Below, piece by piece: positions 53,675 to 62,461 of a stretch of 64,000 nucleotides of DNA. Position 1 is the stretch's first letter, and each line of letters opens with the position of its first letter. The stretch spans positions 1 through 64,000 of the forward strand of contig JANQPG010000032.1 in the NCBI GenBank assembly GCA_028289545.1, given 5' to 3'. The notes below the pieces were generated by a model, which saw nothing but the letters and a program-made list of their open reading frames with translations, was not told the origin of the DNA and made no database searches. A program made the translations under genes and the position numbers. This DNA comes from Woeseiaceae bacterium (GTDB lineage: Bacteria > Pseudomonadota > Gammaproteobacteria > Steroidobacterales > Woeseiaceae).

Positions 53675-54939
53675 GGCAGCATCCCGAGCGCCTTGGAGAA
53701 GAGATCAGGCTCACCGAAGTTTCCGGACTTGAACGCCAGGCAAATTGGCTCGTCGCCACCCGACACCATCCAGGGAACGCCGGGGTCGATCTGCCGGCTC
53801 ACAGAGAGCTCATCAATACCCAGAGCGTGCGCGACAGCACCCGAAGTTTCGCCGCCCGCAACGATGAACTTCCGGACGCCGGACTCCAGTAGCCGCTTCG
53901 CGACATGGGCGAGAGTGTCCTCGACGAGTTCGGCCGAGACCGATGCTCCCAACTTGCCCTGGACCGACTTCAGGCCTTCGGGCGAGGTTGACGAATGGAC
54001 GAGTACATCCCGCGCAGCGACGGCTTCGACGGCGCTCTGGGCCAGCTGCTCGGCGTCGGACGCTCCGCGAAACAGACTCAATGGGTCGACGACGATGGAA
54101 GTCGCATCGTTTTCGAAAACGGCAATCTGTGACCGTGTCGCTTCGGAACAACTGCCCGCCAGCACGACGGCGTTTCCGGGTAGCACCGGAAGCTCCGTGG
54201 GCTTGACTCCCGAGTCTACGAGGCCTTTCCGTCGATAGACTTCGGGCAGGGCCGCGGCGATTCCCGACGCGCCCGTCACCAACGGCAGCTCCGCCACCGC
54301 CTCGGCAATAGGCCCGAAATCATCGGTTTCGAGCGTATCGATCGCAACGTAGCGGTGGCCGTGGGCTCGCTCCTGTTGCAAGGCCTTACGAATCGCCGGT
54401 ACTCCCTTGTGGACCGTGCCGATGTCAATCGATCCCGTTTTGCCTTCCGTCGTCTGGCCGTCCATCAAGCGGATCAGTGACGATTCTCTCATTGGCGTCA
54501 GCGGGTGATTGCGCATCGGCGAATCCGCCAGCGGCACCCCATTGACGAGCAAGTCACCGTTCCTGACCGTCCGTCCGTTTTCGGGGAACGCCGGCAGCAG
54601 AACGGTCAGATCGGCCCCGGTCAGATGCATCAACGCGTCGGTGACGGGCCCAATGTTGCCTTCCGCGGTCGAGTCGAACGTGGAGCAGTACTTGAAATAC
54701 AGCTGGCGCGCACCGGCGTTTTGCAGCCATCGGGCAGCCGCAGACGACACTTCGACCGCCCCGTTTCGTTCCATCGTCCGCGTCTTCAGTGCAATCACGA
54801 CTGCCGGGGTCGGGATGGCCCGATCGTCGCCAGGTACCCCCAGAATCATGGTCGTCGGCATCCCGTGACTGGCCAGCATCAGCCCGAGATCGCTGGCCCC
54901 CGTGATGTCGTCCGCTATGCAACCCAACACTAAGTTCAT
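53671..54939 (-). CDS. otnK: Four-carbon acid sugar kinase (OtnK/DUF1537 family)
   Basis: A 422-aa kinase. The N-terminal domain starts MNLVLGCIADDITGASDLG, the family signature, and the C-terminal nucleotide-binding domain has VVLAGSCSEATRSQIA and FIVAGGETSGAVAHALG. It phosphorylates 3-oxo-tetronates at O4 in described threonate and erythronate pathways. The ATG at 54939 is chosen because the signature begins directly there; upstream in-frame starts would run through the divergent promoter. It is the first gene of the operon and is divergent from the TonB-dependent receptor. Confidence 0.88.
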   Translation of the reverse strand: MNLVLGCIADDITGASDLGLMLASHGMPTTMILGVPGDDRAIPTPAVVIALKTRTMERNGAVEVSSAAARWLQNAGARQLYFKYCSTFDSTAEGNIGPVTDALMHLTGADLTVLLPAFPENGRTVRNGDLLVNGVPLADSPMRNHPLTPMRESSLIRLMDGQTTEGKTGSIDIGTVHKGVPAIRKALQQERAHGHRYVAIDTLETDDFGPIAEAVAELPLVTGASGIAAALPEVYRRKGLVDSGVKPTELPVLPGNAVVLAGSCSEATRSQIAVFENDATSIVVDPLSLFRGASDAEQLAQSAVEAVAARDVLVHSSTSPEGLKSVQGKLGASVSAELVEDTLAHVAKRLLESGVRKFIVAGGETSGAVAHALGIDELSVSRQIDPGVPWMVSGGDEPICLAFKSGNFGEPDLFSKALGMLP

Positions 54940-54987
54940 GACCGGAATGACTTTTTCCTGAAAATCCGCAGCACCCTGCAGCCTATC

Positions 54988-55035
54988 TTTGACAACGCTG
55001 GAAATAACGTATACGTTAGTAAGTACGTTGTCAAA
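54988..55035. promoter_or_regulatory. Symmetric divergent promoter/operator for the tetronate operon and TonB receptor
   Basis: A nested palindrome with one exact centre (55011.5). The outer arms are TTTGACAACG (54988-54997) and CGTTGTCAAA (55026-55035). The inner 14-bp palindrome TAACGTATACGTTA is at 55005-55018. TTGACA is a good -35 box in both directions, with overlapping TATACG/TACGTT candidates for -10 boxes inside the inner palindrome. The GTATAC core matches operators of FCD-type GntR proteins, and one is encoded at the end of this operon. Binding at the centre would block both promoters at once. The -10 boxes are weak matches, so the promoter assignment is less sure than the palindrome. 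Confidence 0.75.
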
Positions 55036-55081
55036 TGCATAACGGTTGGACTCTATACTCATCCAAGGGGGGGAACTATCG

Positions 55082-57325
55082 ATGTCCATCAGACTACTGA
55101 TACTCGCGAGCTCTGCATGGCTGGCGTCCGGTTCGGCAGCCATTGCACAGGAAGATGAGGAAACGGAAATCATCGACCTTATCGAGGTCGTGGGCGAAGC
55201 CGGCTACAAAGCCACGGCCGCCAACAGTGCGACGGGCCTCAGCATCCCGCTCGACCAGCTACCGATCAACCTGCAGGTCATCACGGCCGACGTGGTCGCG
55301 GACTTCCAGCTGCTGTCCCAACGTGACGCATTGCAGTTCCACGCGGCGGCGGACGACAAGCGCATTCGCGGTTTCAACTCGGGCGAATTCTTCCGCAACG
55401 GTTTCATTCACCTGAGCGACACGCCCGGGTACAGCATCGAACGCATCGAGATCATTCGCGGACCCAGCGCCGTTCTGAACGGCCCGGTGACGCCGGGCGG
55501 CGCCGTCAACATCATCTCCAAGAAACCGCAGATAGACGAGAGTTTTGGTGAATTCGGGACCTACTGGGGCTTCAGCGGCGACGATCGGGACAATCGCGGC
55601 CTCAACGTCGACTTCAATCTGGGCTCGATCGGTGTCGAAGGTGACCACGGTCCGCTGGGTGCGTTTCGTTTTGTTGGGGGGATTCAGGAAGACACCGGAT
55701 TCGGTACGCCGGCAAACAACGAATCGCACTCGGTGCTCCCCATGCTCGAATTGCGGCCGACAGAAGACACGGTCATCAACCTCGAGTACTACCAGTATCG
55801 TATCAACACGGACCGCACGGATCGGCCCATGGCGATCGAGCTGACGCTGCCTGGCCCAACTGCCGGTGAAGAAGTGCCGCTCGCCCTCGCATACGACATC
55901 GACCCGCGCTCGAGCTGGTTTGGCCCTGATACCGATATCGACGAGTCGGTTAATGACTACTCGATTTCGATCGCACACCAGTTTAATGACAGCGTGCTCG
56001 GCCAGATCGTGTACAACCGGCACAACCGTGATTTTGTGTTCGGCCCGGGCAACCGCCCGCGCGTCGACATCTTCTATCGCCTGGTGCCCGATGCCTTGGC
56101 GCCACCGGACTCGACCAATCCGGACGACTACCTGCTGCGCCGCCTTACCGAGAATCTGTCTCTCGAGAACAACATCGACCAGGCGACCGTGTCGCTGGCG
56201 TGGCTGCCCGACTGGGGGAATGGCGATCACCAGCTTGTCGGCGGTGTGCACGTCTATGACCAGAAGGCACTGCTCGACATCAAGCGGCCTCGCCCGGCCG
56301 GCGATCTCGGCACGTTCTATTTCGACTGGTTCGATCCTGCCACGGTCAGCAGCGACAACCTCTCGTTCAACCAGGCCGGCGAAGACATCGTCTGGTCACG
56401 CGTCTTCATGCGCAACGAAACGGTCGAGCTGAACAACGTGTTCCTGAACTATCACGGCACGTTCATGGACGAGCGGCTCAGCGTGCTGCTCGGTCTGACG
56501 CAAAGCAGCATCGAGATTGCACGAGGCGACCCGCGCGTACAGCCGCTGGTCATGACGACAATCGCGGACAATGACGAGTTGTTGCCGCAGGCCGGCGCCG
56601 TCTTCAGGATCACCGACACGTTCGCCATCTACGGTAACTATTCGGAGTCGCAACTACCGGACGTCAATGATCCGGACTTCAGTACAGCGCCTCCGGTTCG
56701 AATCGGCGAACAGTTCGAGGCCGGCTTCAAGTTTGTGCTGTTCGATGGACGACTCGATGCCAGCATCGGCTACTTCACGATTGAAGAAGATCTGCAGGGC
56801 GAGACGACACGCACGGCCGAGGCGGACGGTTTCGAGATTGACGCATCGTTCGCGCCGACGGACAACTGGGCGATTATTCTGAGCTACGCGAATGCCGATA
56901 CGAAGGTCAAGGCTAGTTCGGTTCCCGATCGTGTGGGTGATCCACTCGTTGATGAAATTCCGAACAAGGCGGCGATCTGGTCTGTCTACAACTTCGATGA
57001 AGGCGCGGCGAGCGGCCTGTCTATTGGCGGGGGGCTGGTGTGGACAGATGAACGGGTGCGACCAACCGCCGGCGCGGCACAGGCCATCAAGAAGCTCAAC
57101 GGCCAGGTCCTGCGCTACGATGCCGAAACACGACTCGATCTGTTCGCCAAGTACGACTGGGACAACTGGGAGGTCTCCCTGAACCTGAGAAACCTGACGG
57201 AAGATGTCAATCTCAGCAACAACGTGCCGCGCGTGCCGCTGCAGGGCGGTGTCAGAGCGGACGGCAGTCCGTACGTGTTCTCCGGAGACATGGAGGTCAT
57301 GCTGGGCGTACGCTACAGGTACTAG
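55082..57325 (+). CDS. TonB-dependent outer-membrane receptor
   Basis: A 747-aa receptor with a signal peptide (LLILASSAWLASGSAAIAQ). A probable TonB box region follows (EIIDLIEVVGE). The plug domain includes SIERIEIIRGPSAVLNG and GGAVNIISKKP, and the barrel ends in YRY. The plug (PINLQVITADVVADFQ) is of the siderophore/FhuA-like type, but the context suggests sugar or lactone uptake. ATG at 55082 has AAGGGGGGGA about 8 bases upstream. It is divergent from the OtnK operon across the shared operator and ends in a clear terminator. Confidence 0.92.
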   Translation: MSIRLLILASSAWLASGSAAIAQEDEETEIIDLIEVVGEAGYKATAANSATGLSIPLDQLPINLQVITADVVADFQLLSQRDALQFHAAADDKRIRGFNSGEFFRNGFIHLSDTPGYSIERIEIIRGPSAVLNGPVTPGGAVNIISKKPQIDESFGEFGTYWGFSGDDRDNRGLNVDFNLGSIGVEGDHGPLGAFRFVGGIQEDTGFGTPANNESHSVLPMLELRPTEDTVINLEYYQYRINTDRTDRPMAIELTLPGPTAGEEVPLALAYDIDPRSSWFGPDTDIDESVNDYSISIAHQFNDSVLGQIVYNRHNRDFVFGPGNRPRVDIFYRLVPDALAPPDSTNPDDYLLRRLTENLSLENNIDQATVSLAWLPDWGNGDHQLVGGVHVYDQKALLDIKRPRPAGDLGTFYFDWFDPATVSSDNLSFNQAGEDIVWSRVFMRNETVELNNVFLNYHGTFMDERLSVLLGLTQSSIEIARGDPRVQPLVMTTIADNDELLPQAGAVFRITDTFAIYGNYSESQLPDVNDPDFSTAPPVRIGEQFEAGFKFVLFDGRLDASIGYFTIEEDLQGETTRTAEADGFEIDASFAPTDNWAIILSYANADTKVKASSVPDRVGDPLVDEIPNKAAIWSVYNFDEGAASGLSIGGGLVWTDERVRPTAGAAQAIKKLNGQVLRYDAETRLDLFAKYDWDNWEVSLNLRNLTEDVNLSNNVPRVPLQGGVRADGSPYVFSGDMEVMLGVRYRY

Positions 57326-57350
57326 CATCCCCCCCGATGCTGGACCGTCG

Positions 57351-57383
57351 AGACGCCCGGCTTTGCCGGGCGTTTCCTTTTTT
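57351..57383 (+). terminator. Rho-independent terminator of the TonB receptor gene
   Basis: ACGCCCGGC (57353-57361) and GCCGGGCGT (57365-57373) form a 9-bp GC-rich stem with a TTT loop, followed by a T-rich run to 57383. It lies 25 bases after the receptor stop. It may also serve the convergent oxidoreductase gene that ends at 57409. Confidence 0.88.
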
Positions 57384-57408
57384 CGCTGCCGGTATTCGGA
57401 GGATACCC

Positions 57409-58431
57409 TTACACCGTAACCGGCGCTCCCGCCGCAGCGGATTCATAGACCGCCTCCTGCACGCGCAAGGTTTTCAAATAGTCCGACCCACTGGTTTCGA
57501 ATGGCTCGTCGTTTTCGAGGCAATTCACGAAGTGAGCCTGCGTCGCAAAGCAACAGTCGCCGGCAAACCCCTGCTGCTCGTGGCGGTAGTCATGATCGGT
57601 CTCGATCGAACCAAGCGACTGGACAGTGATGCGACCGTCCGGGTAGAGCCGAATCGATCCTCCGCTTCCCTCGACGAGGAAATCGCCAAAGGTGTACCTC
57701 GGGTTAGCGTAGTTGGCTTCGTTGTACCGATTTGCGTCCCACGTACCGACGGCGCCGTTTGCAAAGTCAAACAGGACAATCCCGCAGTCCTCGCCCGCAA
57801 TCTCCTCGTTCAGGCGTCGAAGCCGAGCGTAGACAGAGTCGACTTCTCCGGCCAGGTAACGAAACGTGTCGATGAAGTGCACGCCGGTCTCGTACACGAG
57901 AAAGCGCGGATACTTCCGAAAATACGGCTGTCTCGACAGGTACGCGTCGCGGCCCCAACCGTCGCCGGTGCGCATTCGAAAGCTGAGCGAATGTAGACTC
58001 TCGCCGATAGCCCCGGTGTCGATCAGACGACGAATCTCACGATGCCACGGCTGAAACCGAAAGTTTTCGTGCACCATCAGTCGCACGGCAGCCTGGTCCA
58101 TTTTACGCACCAGCGCATCCGCCTCTTCGAATGACGGCGCAAGCGGTTTTTGGCAGATGATGTGGATTCCCCGCGATGCCGCCTCCGCACAAATCTCGGC
58201 ATGGCTTCCCGGCGGAGTGATGACGTCCACAAAGTCCGGCCGCTCTTTATCGAACATCTCGATATAGTTGGTGTACTGTCGCGGCACGCCGTAGTTTTCA
58301 ACGACTGAGGCAACGAGCGCCTCATCGAGATCGCATGCAGCGACCAGCTCCGCGTTCGGCAGCCGGCGCCAGGCATCGTACTGGTATTGGCTGAAATAAC
58401 CCGCCCCGATTGCAACGCCGCGCAGCTTCAT
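57409..58431 (-). CDS. Gfo/Idh/MocA-family NAD(P)-dependent oxidoreductase
   Basis: A 340-aa dehydrogenase. The N-terminal Rossmann fold starts KLRGVAIGAGYFSQYQYDAW. The family catalytic motif appears as CQKPLAPSFEEAD (EKP becomes QKP), and the C-terminal domain contains YETGVHFIDTFRYLAG with its His. Such enzymes oxidise sugars or inositols to lactones or keto-sugars. It overlaps the lactonase gene by 4 bases, so the two likely act in sequence: dehydrogenase makes the lactone, lactonase opens it. It lies beyond the TonB receptor, convergent with it. Confidence 0.88.
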   Translation of the reverse strand: MKLRGVAIGAGYFSQYQYDAWRRLPNAELVAACDLDEALVASVVENYGVPRQYTNYIEMFDKERPDFVDVITPPGSHAEICAEAASRGIHIICQKPLAPSFEEADALVRKMDQAAVRLMVHENFRFQPWHREIRRLIDTGAIGESLHSLSFRMRTGDGWGRDAYLSRQPYFRKYPRFLVYETGVHFIDTFRYLAGEVDSVYARLRRLNEEIAGEDCGIVLFDFANGAVGTWDANRYNEANYANPRYTFGDFLVEGSGGSIRLYPDGRITVQSLGSIETDHDYRHEQQGFAGDCCFATQAHFVNCLENDEPFETSGSDYLKTLRVQEAVYESAAAGAPVTV

Positions 58432-59255
58432 ATTTCGCCCGTCGATTTCGCCTCAATGGCCGGAGCAGCGCAATACACTCGTCGCGCGTTGCCCTCCATG
58501 ATGTCCTGGCCATGGTTGCCGGTTAACTGTGTGAGCTGCGACGTGGCCCGGACCAGGTCGACCGTCGGCGTACAAACAGGCCAGTTGCTTCCGTAGAGCA
58601 ACCGCTTCGGTCCGAAATGTTGAATCAGAAACTGTAGCACCGGCGACCAGGACTTAGCCTCGCAGTATTCACTGGAGATTTTGCAGACCGTGTTGGGAAC
58701 CGCGGCAATCTCCACGATGCCGTCGCACCATTGTGGCGACAACGTCTCGCCTGCTGGCGGGTGACCACAATGGTCGAGAATCCAGGTCGTTTCGTCAAAC
58801 TGCGCAGCCAGTCTGGCGAACGACTCCTTGAGTACGAGCGTCTTTGCGCCGAATTCGATGGTCTTCCCCTCTTGCTGCAGTAAACCAAAGCTCTGGAGCA
58901 GCTCCGGCGACTGCAGATTGTAAGTCTCGATCGGCCGAAGTCGGATACCGACAAATTTCTCCACCGTCAGCGCCTGCTCGAGGCGTGACTCAAAACCCCG
59001 AGTGTCCGGCTGGAGATTGAGCACCACGGCTTCGATCAACGAACTACCGCGAGCGAGTCTGACAAGCCAGTCGTCGTCCGTTGGACGTCTGCTTGTCTCG
59101 ACGGCAACGCAGCCCGTCAACGTCGCGGGTTTGCTCGCCTTCAGCAAGTCGTCCGGCAGATGTCGCCTGTAAATCGAGCTGTCCGCCCTGGGCCAGAGTA
59201 TTCCTTCGGGCCGATTCGGATCCACGAAATGAACGTGGCTATCGAAAATCTTCAT
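58428..59255 (-). CDS. Amidohydrolase-related sugar lactonase (COG3618-like)
   Basis: A 275-aa TIM-barrel hydrolase. It begins MKIFDSHVHFVDPNRP, with the HxH metal motif, and has WILDHCGHPP and LLYGSNWPVC. Many family members have GSDWP at the last site; here it is GSNWP. The family includes L-fucono- and L-rhamnono-lactonases. It is co-translated with the Gfo/Idh/MocA gene. The first 22 codons are duplicated at 60915-60983 upstream of the phospholipase D gene, so a rearrangement has happened at its 5' end. Confidence 0.82.
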   Translation of the reverse strand: MKIFDSHVHFVDPNRPEGILWPRADSSIYRRHLPDDLLKASKPATLTGCVAVETSRRPTDDDWLVRLARGSSLIEAVVLNLQPDTRGFESRLEQALTVEKFVGIRLRPIETYNLQSPELLQSFGLLQQEGKTIEFGAKTLVLKESFARLAAQFDETTWILDHCGHPPAGETLSPQWCDGIVEIAAVPNTVCKISSEYCEAKSWSPVLQFLIQHFGPKRLLYGSNWPVCTPTVDLVRATSQLTQLTGNHGQDIMEGNARRVYCAAPAIEAKSTGEI

Positions 59256-59257
59256 AC
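59189..59257. repeat. 69-bp perfect direct repeat, copy 1
   Basis: Covers the first 22 codons of the lactonase gene and two bases upstream. It is identical over all 69 bases to 60915-60983, in the same orientation. The phospholipase D gene lies between the copies. Confidence 0.95.
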
Positions 59258-59340
59258 CGTTTAAGGATACTCGAGTGCCGAGCCGCGCGCCGACCGCTCG
59301 CGGATTCTCAGTTGTCAGGAATATCCCGTTTGTTGTCGCT

Positions 59341-60885
59341 TTAAAGCTGGCTGCGAATGGGCAGGAGACGATAAAACCCGGCCGTAAAACGCTGCCACCA
59401 ACTCGTCATGGGCTCCACGTCGTGTGTGGTCTCCAGGTCACCGTCAAGTTCGATCCATTCGAGCTTGTTGTTGTCGGTCAGCGAGACACGCCACGCAGAG
59501 TCCGGCAGCGCCGCCTCAAGGCCCGCCATGAAGTCGGCTCCCATCTGGAGGTCACCGATGAGCACACCCATTTCCGTGTTAATGCGCGCAGACCTTGGAT
59601 CGAAGTTGAACGAACCGATGAACACCTCGCGTCGATCGATGACGTAAGCCTTGGTGTGCAGCGTGGCCCGCGCTGAACTCGCATCTACATACTCGGTGCC
59701 CGGGACGTGTGCGTCGGGCCTGACCTCAAAAATAGTCACACCCGCTTTGAGCAACGGTTTGCGGGAGGGCGCATAGCCGCCGTGCACCGTTGCCTGATTG
59801 TTGGCGGCGAGCGAGTTGGTAACGATAGTCACCTCGATCCCGGTGTTACTTGCCTCGACCAGACCCTCCATCAGTCTTTTCTGCGGTACAAAATAGGGTG
59901 AAATGATCATCAGCTCCTTCTCGACGGTCGACAGCGACTGAATGAGCGGTGTGACGATCATCTCCGATTCATCCGCTTTGTTCTTGATACCCTTGTCGGG
60001 CGTATCGAATATGAGCGTGTAGGGCGACCAGCGTATCTCCGTGAGCTTGTTTTCGAAGCCTTCGCCGGCGCGACCGATCACCGCCTCGGCATAACGCGTA
60101 TCCGCCAGCTCCCGGGTGGCCGACACGAGTCGTTCGCGATACTCCTCGAGTGCCGCGCTCGGGTTCTCGAGTGGCTTGATAAAGCCGGCCAGCGGTACCG
60201 CCGTATCGTGCCGCCAGTAGGTATCGAACATGTCGGTCACATCCTGGACGATAGGCCCTATGCCGATTACGTCCAGGTCCCCGAAGGCCGAGTCTTCGCG
60301 AACGCCGAAATATTCGTCCGCGATGTTCCGCCCCCCGATAACCGTCACGCGGTTGTCCACCGTGAACGACTTGTTGTGCATGCGCCGATTGATTCGCCGG
60401 AAGTTGAAAGCCGCTCCAACCGAACGACCGAGCAGGCCACGATTGAACGGATTGAAGACACGAATCTCGAAATTGGGATGTGCATCCAGCGCCATCATGT
60501 CGTGATCGAAGCCTGAGTTGAACATGTCGTCGAGCAACAACCGAACGCGAACGCCCCTGTCGGCCGCGGAAAGTAGCGAGTGCAGGAACACGAGACCTAT
60601 CTGGTCTCGCTTGATGAGGTAGTACTGAACGTCAATACTTCGCTCAGCCTGTTCTGCCAGCCTGAGCCGGGTAACGGCCGCGTCGACGCCGTCGACGAGC
60701 GTGAAAAACCCACTGACATCCTGGGGCCGGTCCACCAGCAGCGGTTCGATTTTCCGGTCGAGTTCGGCGTCTCCCGCTTCGGGGATGATTCCCGACGGCT
60801 TACGGGGGTAGTCGTGATCGACCCCTGCACAGGCTGCCAACGCGAGGCAGACTGCTAACAGTACTGACTTCCCTGGCCACGCCAT
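59341..60885 (-). CDS. Phospholipase D-family lipoprotein, cardiolipin synthase (ClsC)-like
   Basis: A 514-aa protein with two HKD motifs: HNKSFTVD in RRMHNKSFTVDNRV (with GGRNIADEYFG), and HTKAYVID with GSFNFDPRSARINTEMG. These and the length fit the ClsC/YmdC type, which makes cardiolipin from phosphatidylglycerol and phosphatidylethanolamine. ATG at 60885 gives a good lipobox (LALAACAG). The frame is open upstream through the 22 codons copied from the lactonase gene (ATG at 60981), so a longer fusion could be made; that form would hide the lipobox. The gene is bracketed by the 69-bp direct repeat, and no transposase is nearby. Confidence 0.85.
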   Translation of the reverse strand: MAWPGKSVLLAVCLALAACAGVDHDYPRKPSGIIPEAGDAELDRKIEPLLVDRPQDVSGFFTLVDGVDAAVTRLRLAEQAERSIDVQYYLIKRDQIGLVFLHSLLSAADRGVRVRLLLDDMFNSGFDHDMMALDAHPNFEIRVFNPFNRGLLGRSVGAAFNFRRINRRMHNKSFTVDNRVTVIGGRNIADEYFGVREDSAFGDLDVIGIGPIVQDVTDMFDTYWRHDTAVPLAGFIKPLENPSAALEEYRERLVSATRELADTRYAEAVIGRAGEGFENKLTEIRWSPYTLIFDTPDKGIKNKADESEMIVTPLIQSLSTVEKELMIISPYFVPQKRLMEGLVEASNTGIEVTIVTNSLAANNQATVHGGYAPSRKPLLKAGVTIFEVRPDAHVPGTEYVDASSARATLHTKAYVIDRREVFIGSFNFDPRSARINTEMGVLIGDLQMGADFMAGLEAALPDSAWRVSLTDNNKLEWIELDGDLETTHDVEPMTSWWQRFTAGFYRLLPIRSQL

Positions 60886-60914
60886 ACGTGTGGGAGCAAT
60901 AACTAGTCGCACTT

Positions 60915-60983
60915 TGGGCCAGAGTATTCCTTCGGGCCGATTCGGATCCACGAAATGAACGTGGCTATCGAAAATCTTCATAC
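60915..60983. repeat. 69-bp perfect direct repeat, copy 2
   Basis: Identical to 59189-59257. It carries a detached copy of the lactonase start codon and first 22 codons, in frame with the phospholipase D gene. Just beyond each copy a GGATAC is shared after a short unlike stretch, so the original homology may have been a little longer. Confidence 0.95.
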
Positions 60984-61006
60984 AGCTGCAGGATACCCGG
61001 ATAAGA

Positions 61007-61786
61007 CTAGTTAGCCTCAGGCCAGGGAACCATAGGTTTCATTAGATTCGTCACGAACTCCTGATAAGACTCGAATCCGCCAATGTAGGATGTGGAAATC
61101 ATCAAGGCGGTTACGCCGGCTGAAGCGATTATCATGGGGTGCGTCAGTTTTCGGATCTTGTAGCCGACGTACAAAATGACGGCCACAAAAACAGGGATCG
61201 AAACCATAAGTGCGGTTGTAGTGGACATTTCGATACCGAAAGCGAAGGCTGGGAACATGCTCAATCGTAGCCAGGCGGGCATAAACCCGAAAAACACGGT
61301 ACCTAGCATCCAGATCGCATGTTCATCAGGCCTCTTGGAGTTGACGATCGCCATGCTGACGGAGACCGCAAAACCAACCATTGCCAGCGTTTCGGTAAAC
61401 GTCAATCCGTAGAAAAACTCCGCCGGAAAGACCGGTGGGAAACCGCCTATTTGTCCGAAATAGACGTTCGTGGGCGTAATCGATATTCCGGTCGCTATAA
61501 ATGCGCCAGCAACAAGTAATCCGGCCATCCCCCATCGTCTATGGCTATGGAGTTTGCCTCGCGTCGCGAGGTAGGGTTGAGTAATCATGAGTGCGTACCA
61601 GGCGATCGCCGACAAGGCATGCGTGTGATATGCCCACGGTTCACTGGTAAACGTGGCGAAATATAAAGGAGTGAAGGCGATAAGGATCACGATTATCGGT
61701 ATTAGCAGCCACTTGTGCGCGTTGGCGTAAAGAGTGAGCGTATCCTTGGTGAGGTCGCCCCTCGTTGCCCTGCGATCGCCATTCAT
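61007..61786 (-). CDS. Multi-TM membrane protein (DUF2306-like)
   Basis: A 259-aa protein with about eight TM helices (LLIPIIVILIAFTPLYFATF; WGMAGLLVAGAFIATGISI; ALMVSIPVFVAVILYVGY; and others). His residues at helix ends (YHTHALSAIAWYALM, KLHSHRRWGM) recall DUF2306/heme-linked membrane proteins. No enzyme motif fixes its role. It ends 24 bases from repeat copy 2 and is read toward it. Confidence 0.65.
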   Translation of the reverse strand: MNGDRRATRGDLTKDTLTLYANAHKWLLIPIIVILIAFTPLYFATFTSEPWAYHTHALSAIAWYALMITQPYLATRGKLHSHRRWGMAGLLVAGAFIATGISITPTNVYFGQIGGFPPVFPAEFFYGLTFTETLAMVGFAVSVSMAIVNSKRPDEHAIWMLGTVFFGFMPAWLRLSMFPAFAFGIEMSTTTALMVSIPVFVAVILYVGYKIRKLTHPMIIASAGVTALMISTSYIGGFESYQEFVTNLMKPMVPWPEAN

Positions 61787-61945
61787 TGGATTTCCCTGAG
61801 TCTGCTATTGCAGAAGCTCCCAGACCGATGTATCGGCAGACAAGTCTTGGGTGGCCGCAATGGTTCAGAAGCAAGAATTATAGCCCGACTTTGAAGTTCG
61901 TCGCCTACCGGCTATGGCCGGTCACTCGAGAGAACACGTTGTGTT

Positions 61946-62461
61946 GTGCCTCGCAGGCCGGACGCTCGCAACAATTCAGCCGGGAAAAACCCTGGGCGCG
62001 AAGTCTTTCTCATTGCAGACCCGAATGGATTGACCTCTGCTGACGCTGTTGCGATATTCGGAGCGATGCGGAGTGACGACACTACATTTCGAGAGTCGGT
62101 CTGTCTGTCTACGGGCAAGTCCTGTGAATTAGTCAGGATCCGCGACGCATGGATTCCAGACTACTACCTGTTGGCGTTTCCCAAGGCGCAAGGTGAGCCA
62201 ACGGTCGTGGAGGTTTCGGAAATGATGGCAATCGGTGTTGAGCGCGCAAAGCGCTTGGCCAAGGAGTATGTCGACGATCCCGAAGCCTACGGGTTGGTGT
62301 ATAGCGGTTACAGCGCCCGGCGCGAAAAAGGTTGGCACATCCACATTATTCTCCTTGGAAACCGCTGGCGGAAGGCCTGGCTGTACTTTGTGCTTGCCGG
62401 AAAAAACTTGCTTCAGGCCCTCGGGCTTCGGCGAGACGATGCACCAAGAGTCAAACGATGA
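61946..62461 (+). CDS. HIT-like protein with degenerate active site
   Basis: A 171-aa protein (GTG at 61946; ATG at 62066 is possible). The middle follows the HIT fold: DYYLLAFPKAQGEPT (compare HIT FLVIPK segments), VERAKRLAKEYVDDPEAYGLVYSG, then HIHIILLGNRW. The HIT signature HxHxHxx is reduced to HIHIILL, losing the third, nucleophilic His. It may bind nucleotides without hydrolysing them. It overlaps the HD-domain gene by 4 bases, so the two probably work together. Confidence 0.5.
   Translation: MPRRPDARNNSAGKNPGREVFLIADPNGLTSADAVAIFGAMRSDDTTFRESVCLSTGKSCELVRIRDAWIPDYYLLAFPKAQGEPTVVEVSEMMAIGVERAKRLAKEYVDDPEAYGLVYSGYSARREKGWHIHIILLGNRWRKAWLYFVLAGKNLLQALGLRRDDAPRVKR

Noticed and set aside
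59189-60983. Composite transposon or integron cassette
   Set aside because: The flanking repeats are copies of a host gene start, not terminal inverted repeats, and no transposase, integrase or recombination site was found.
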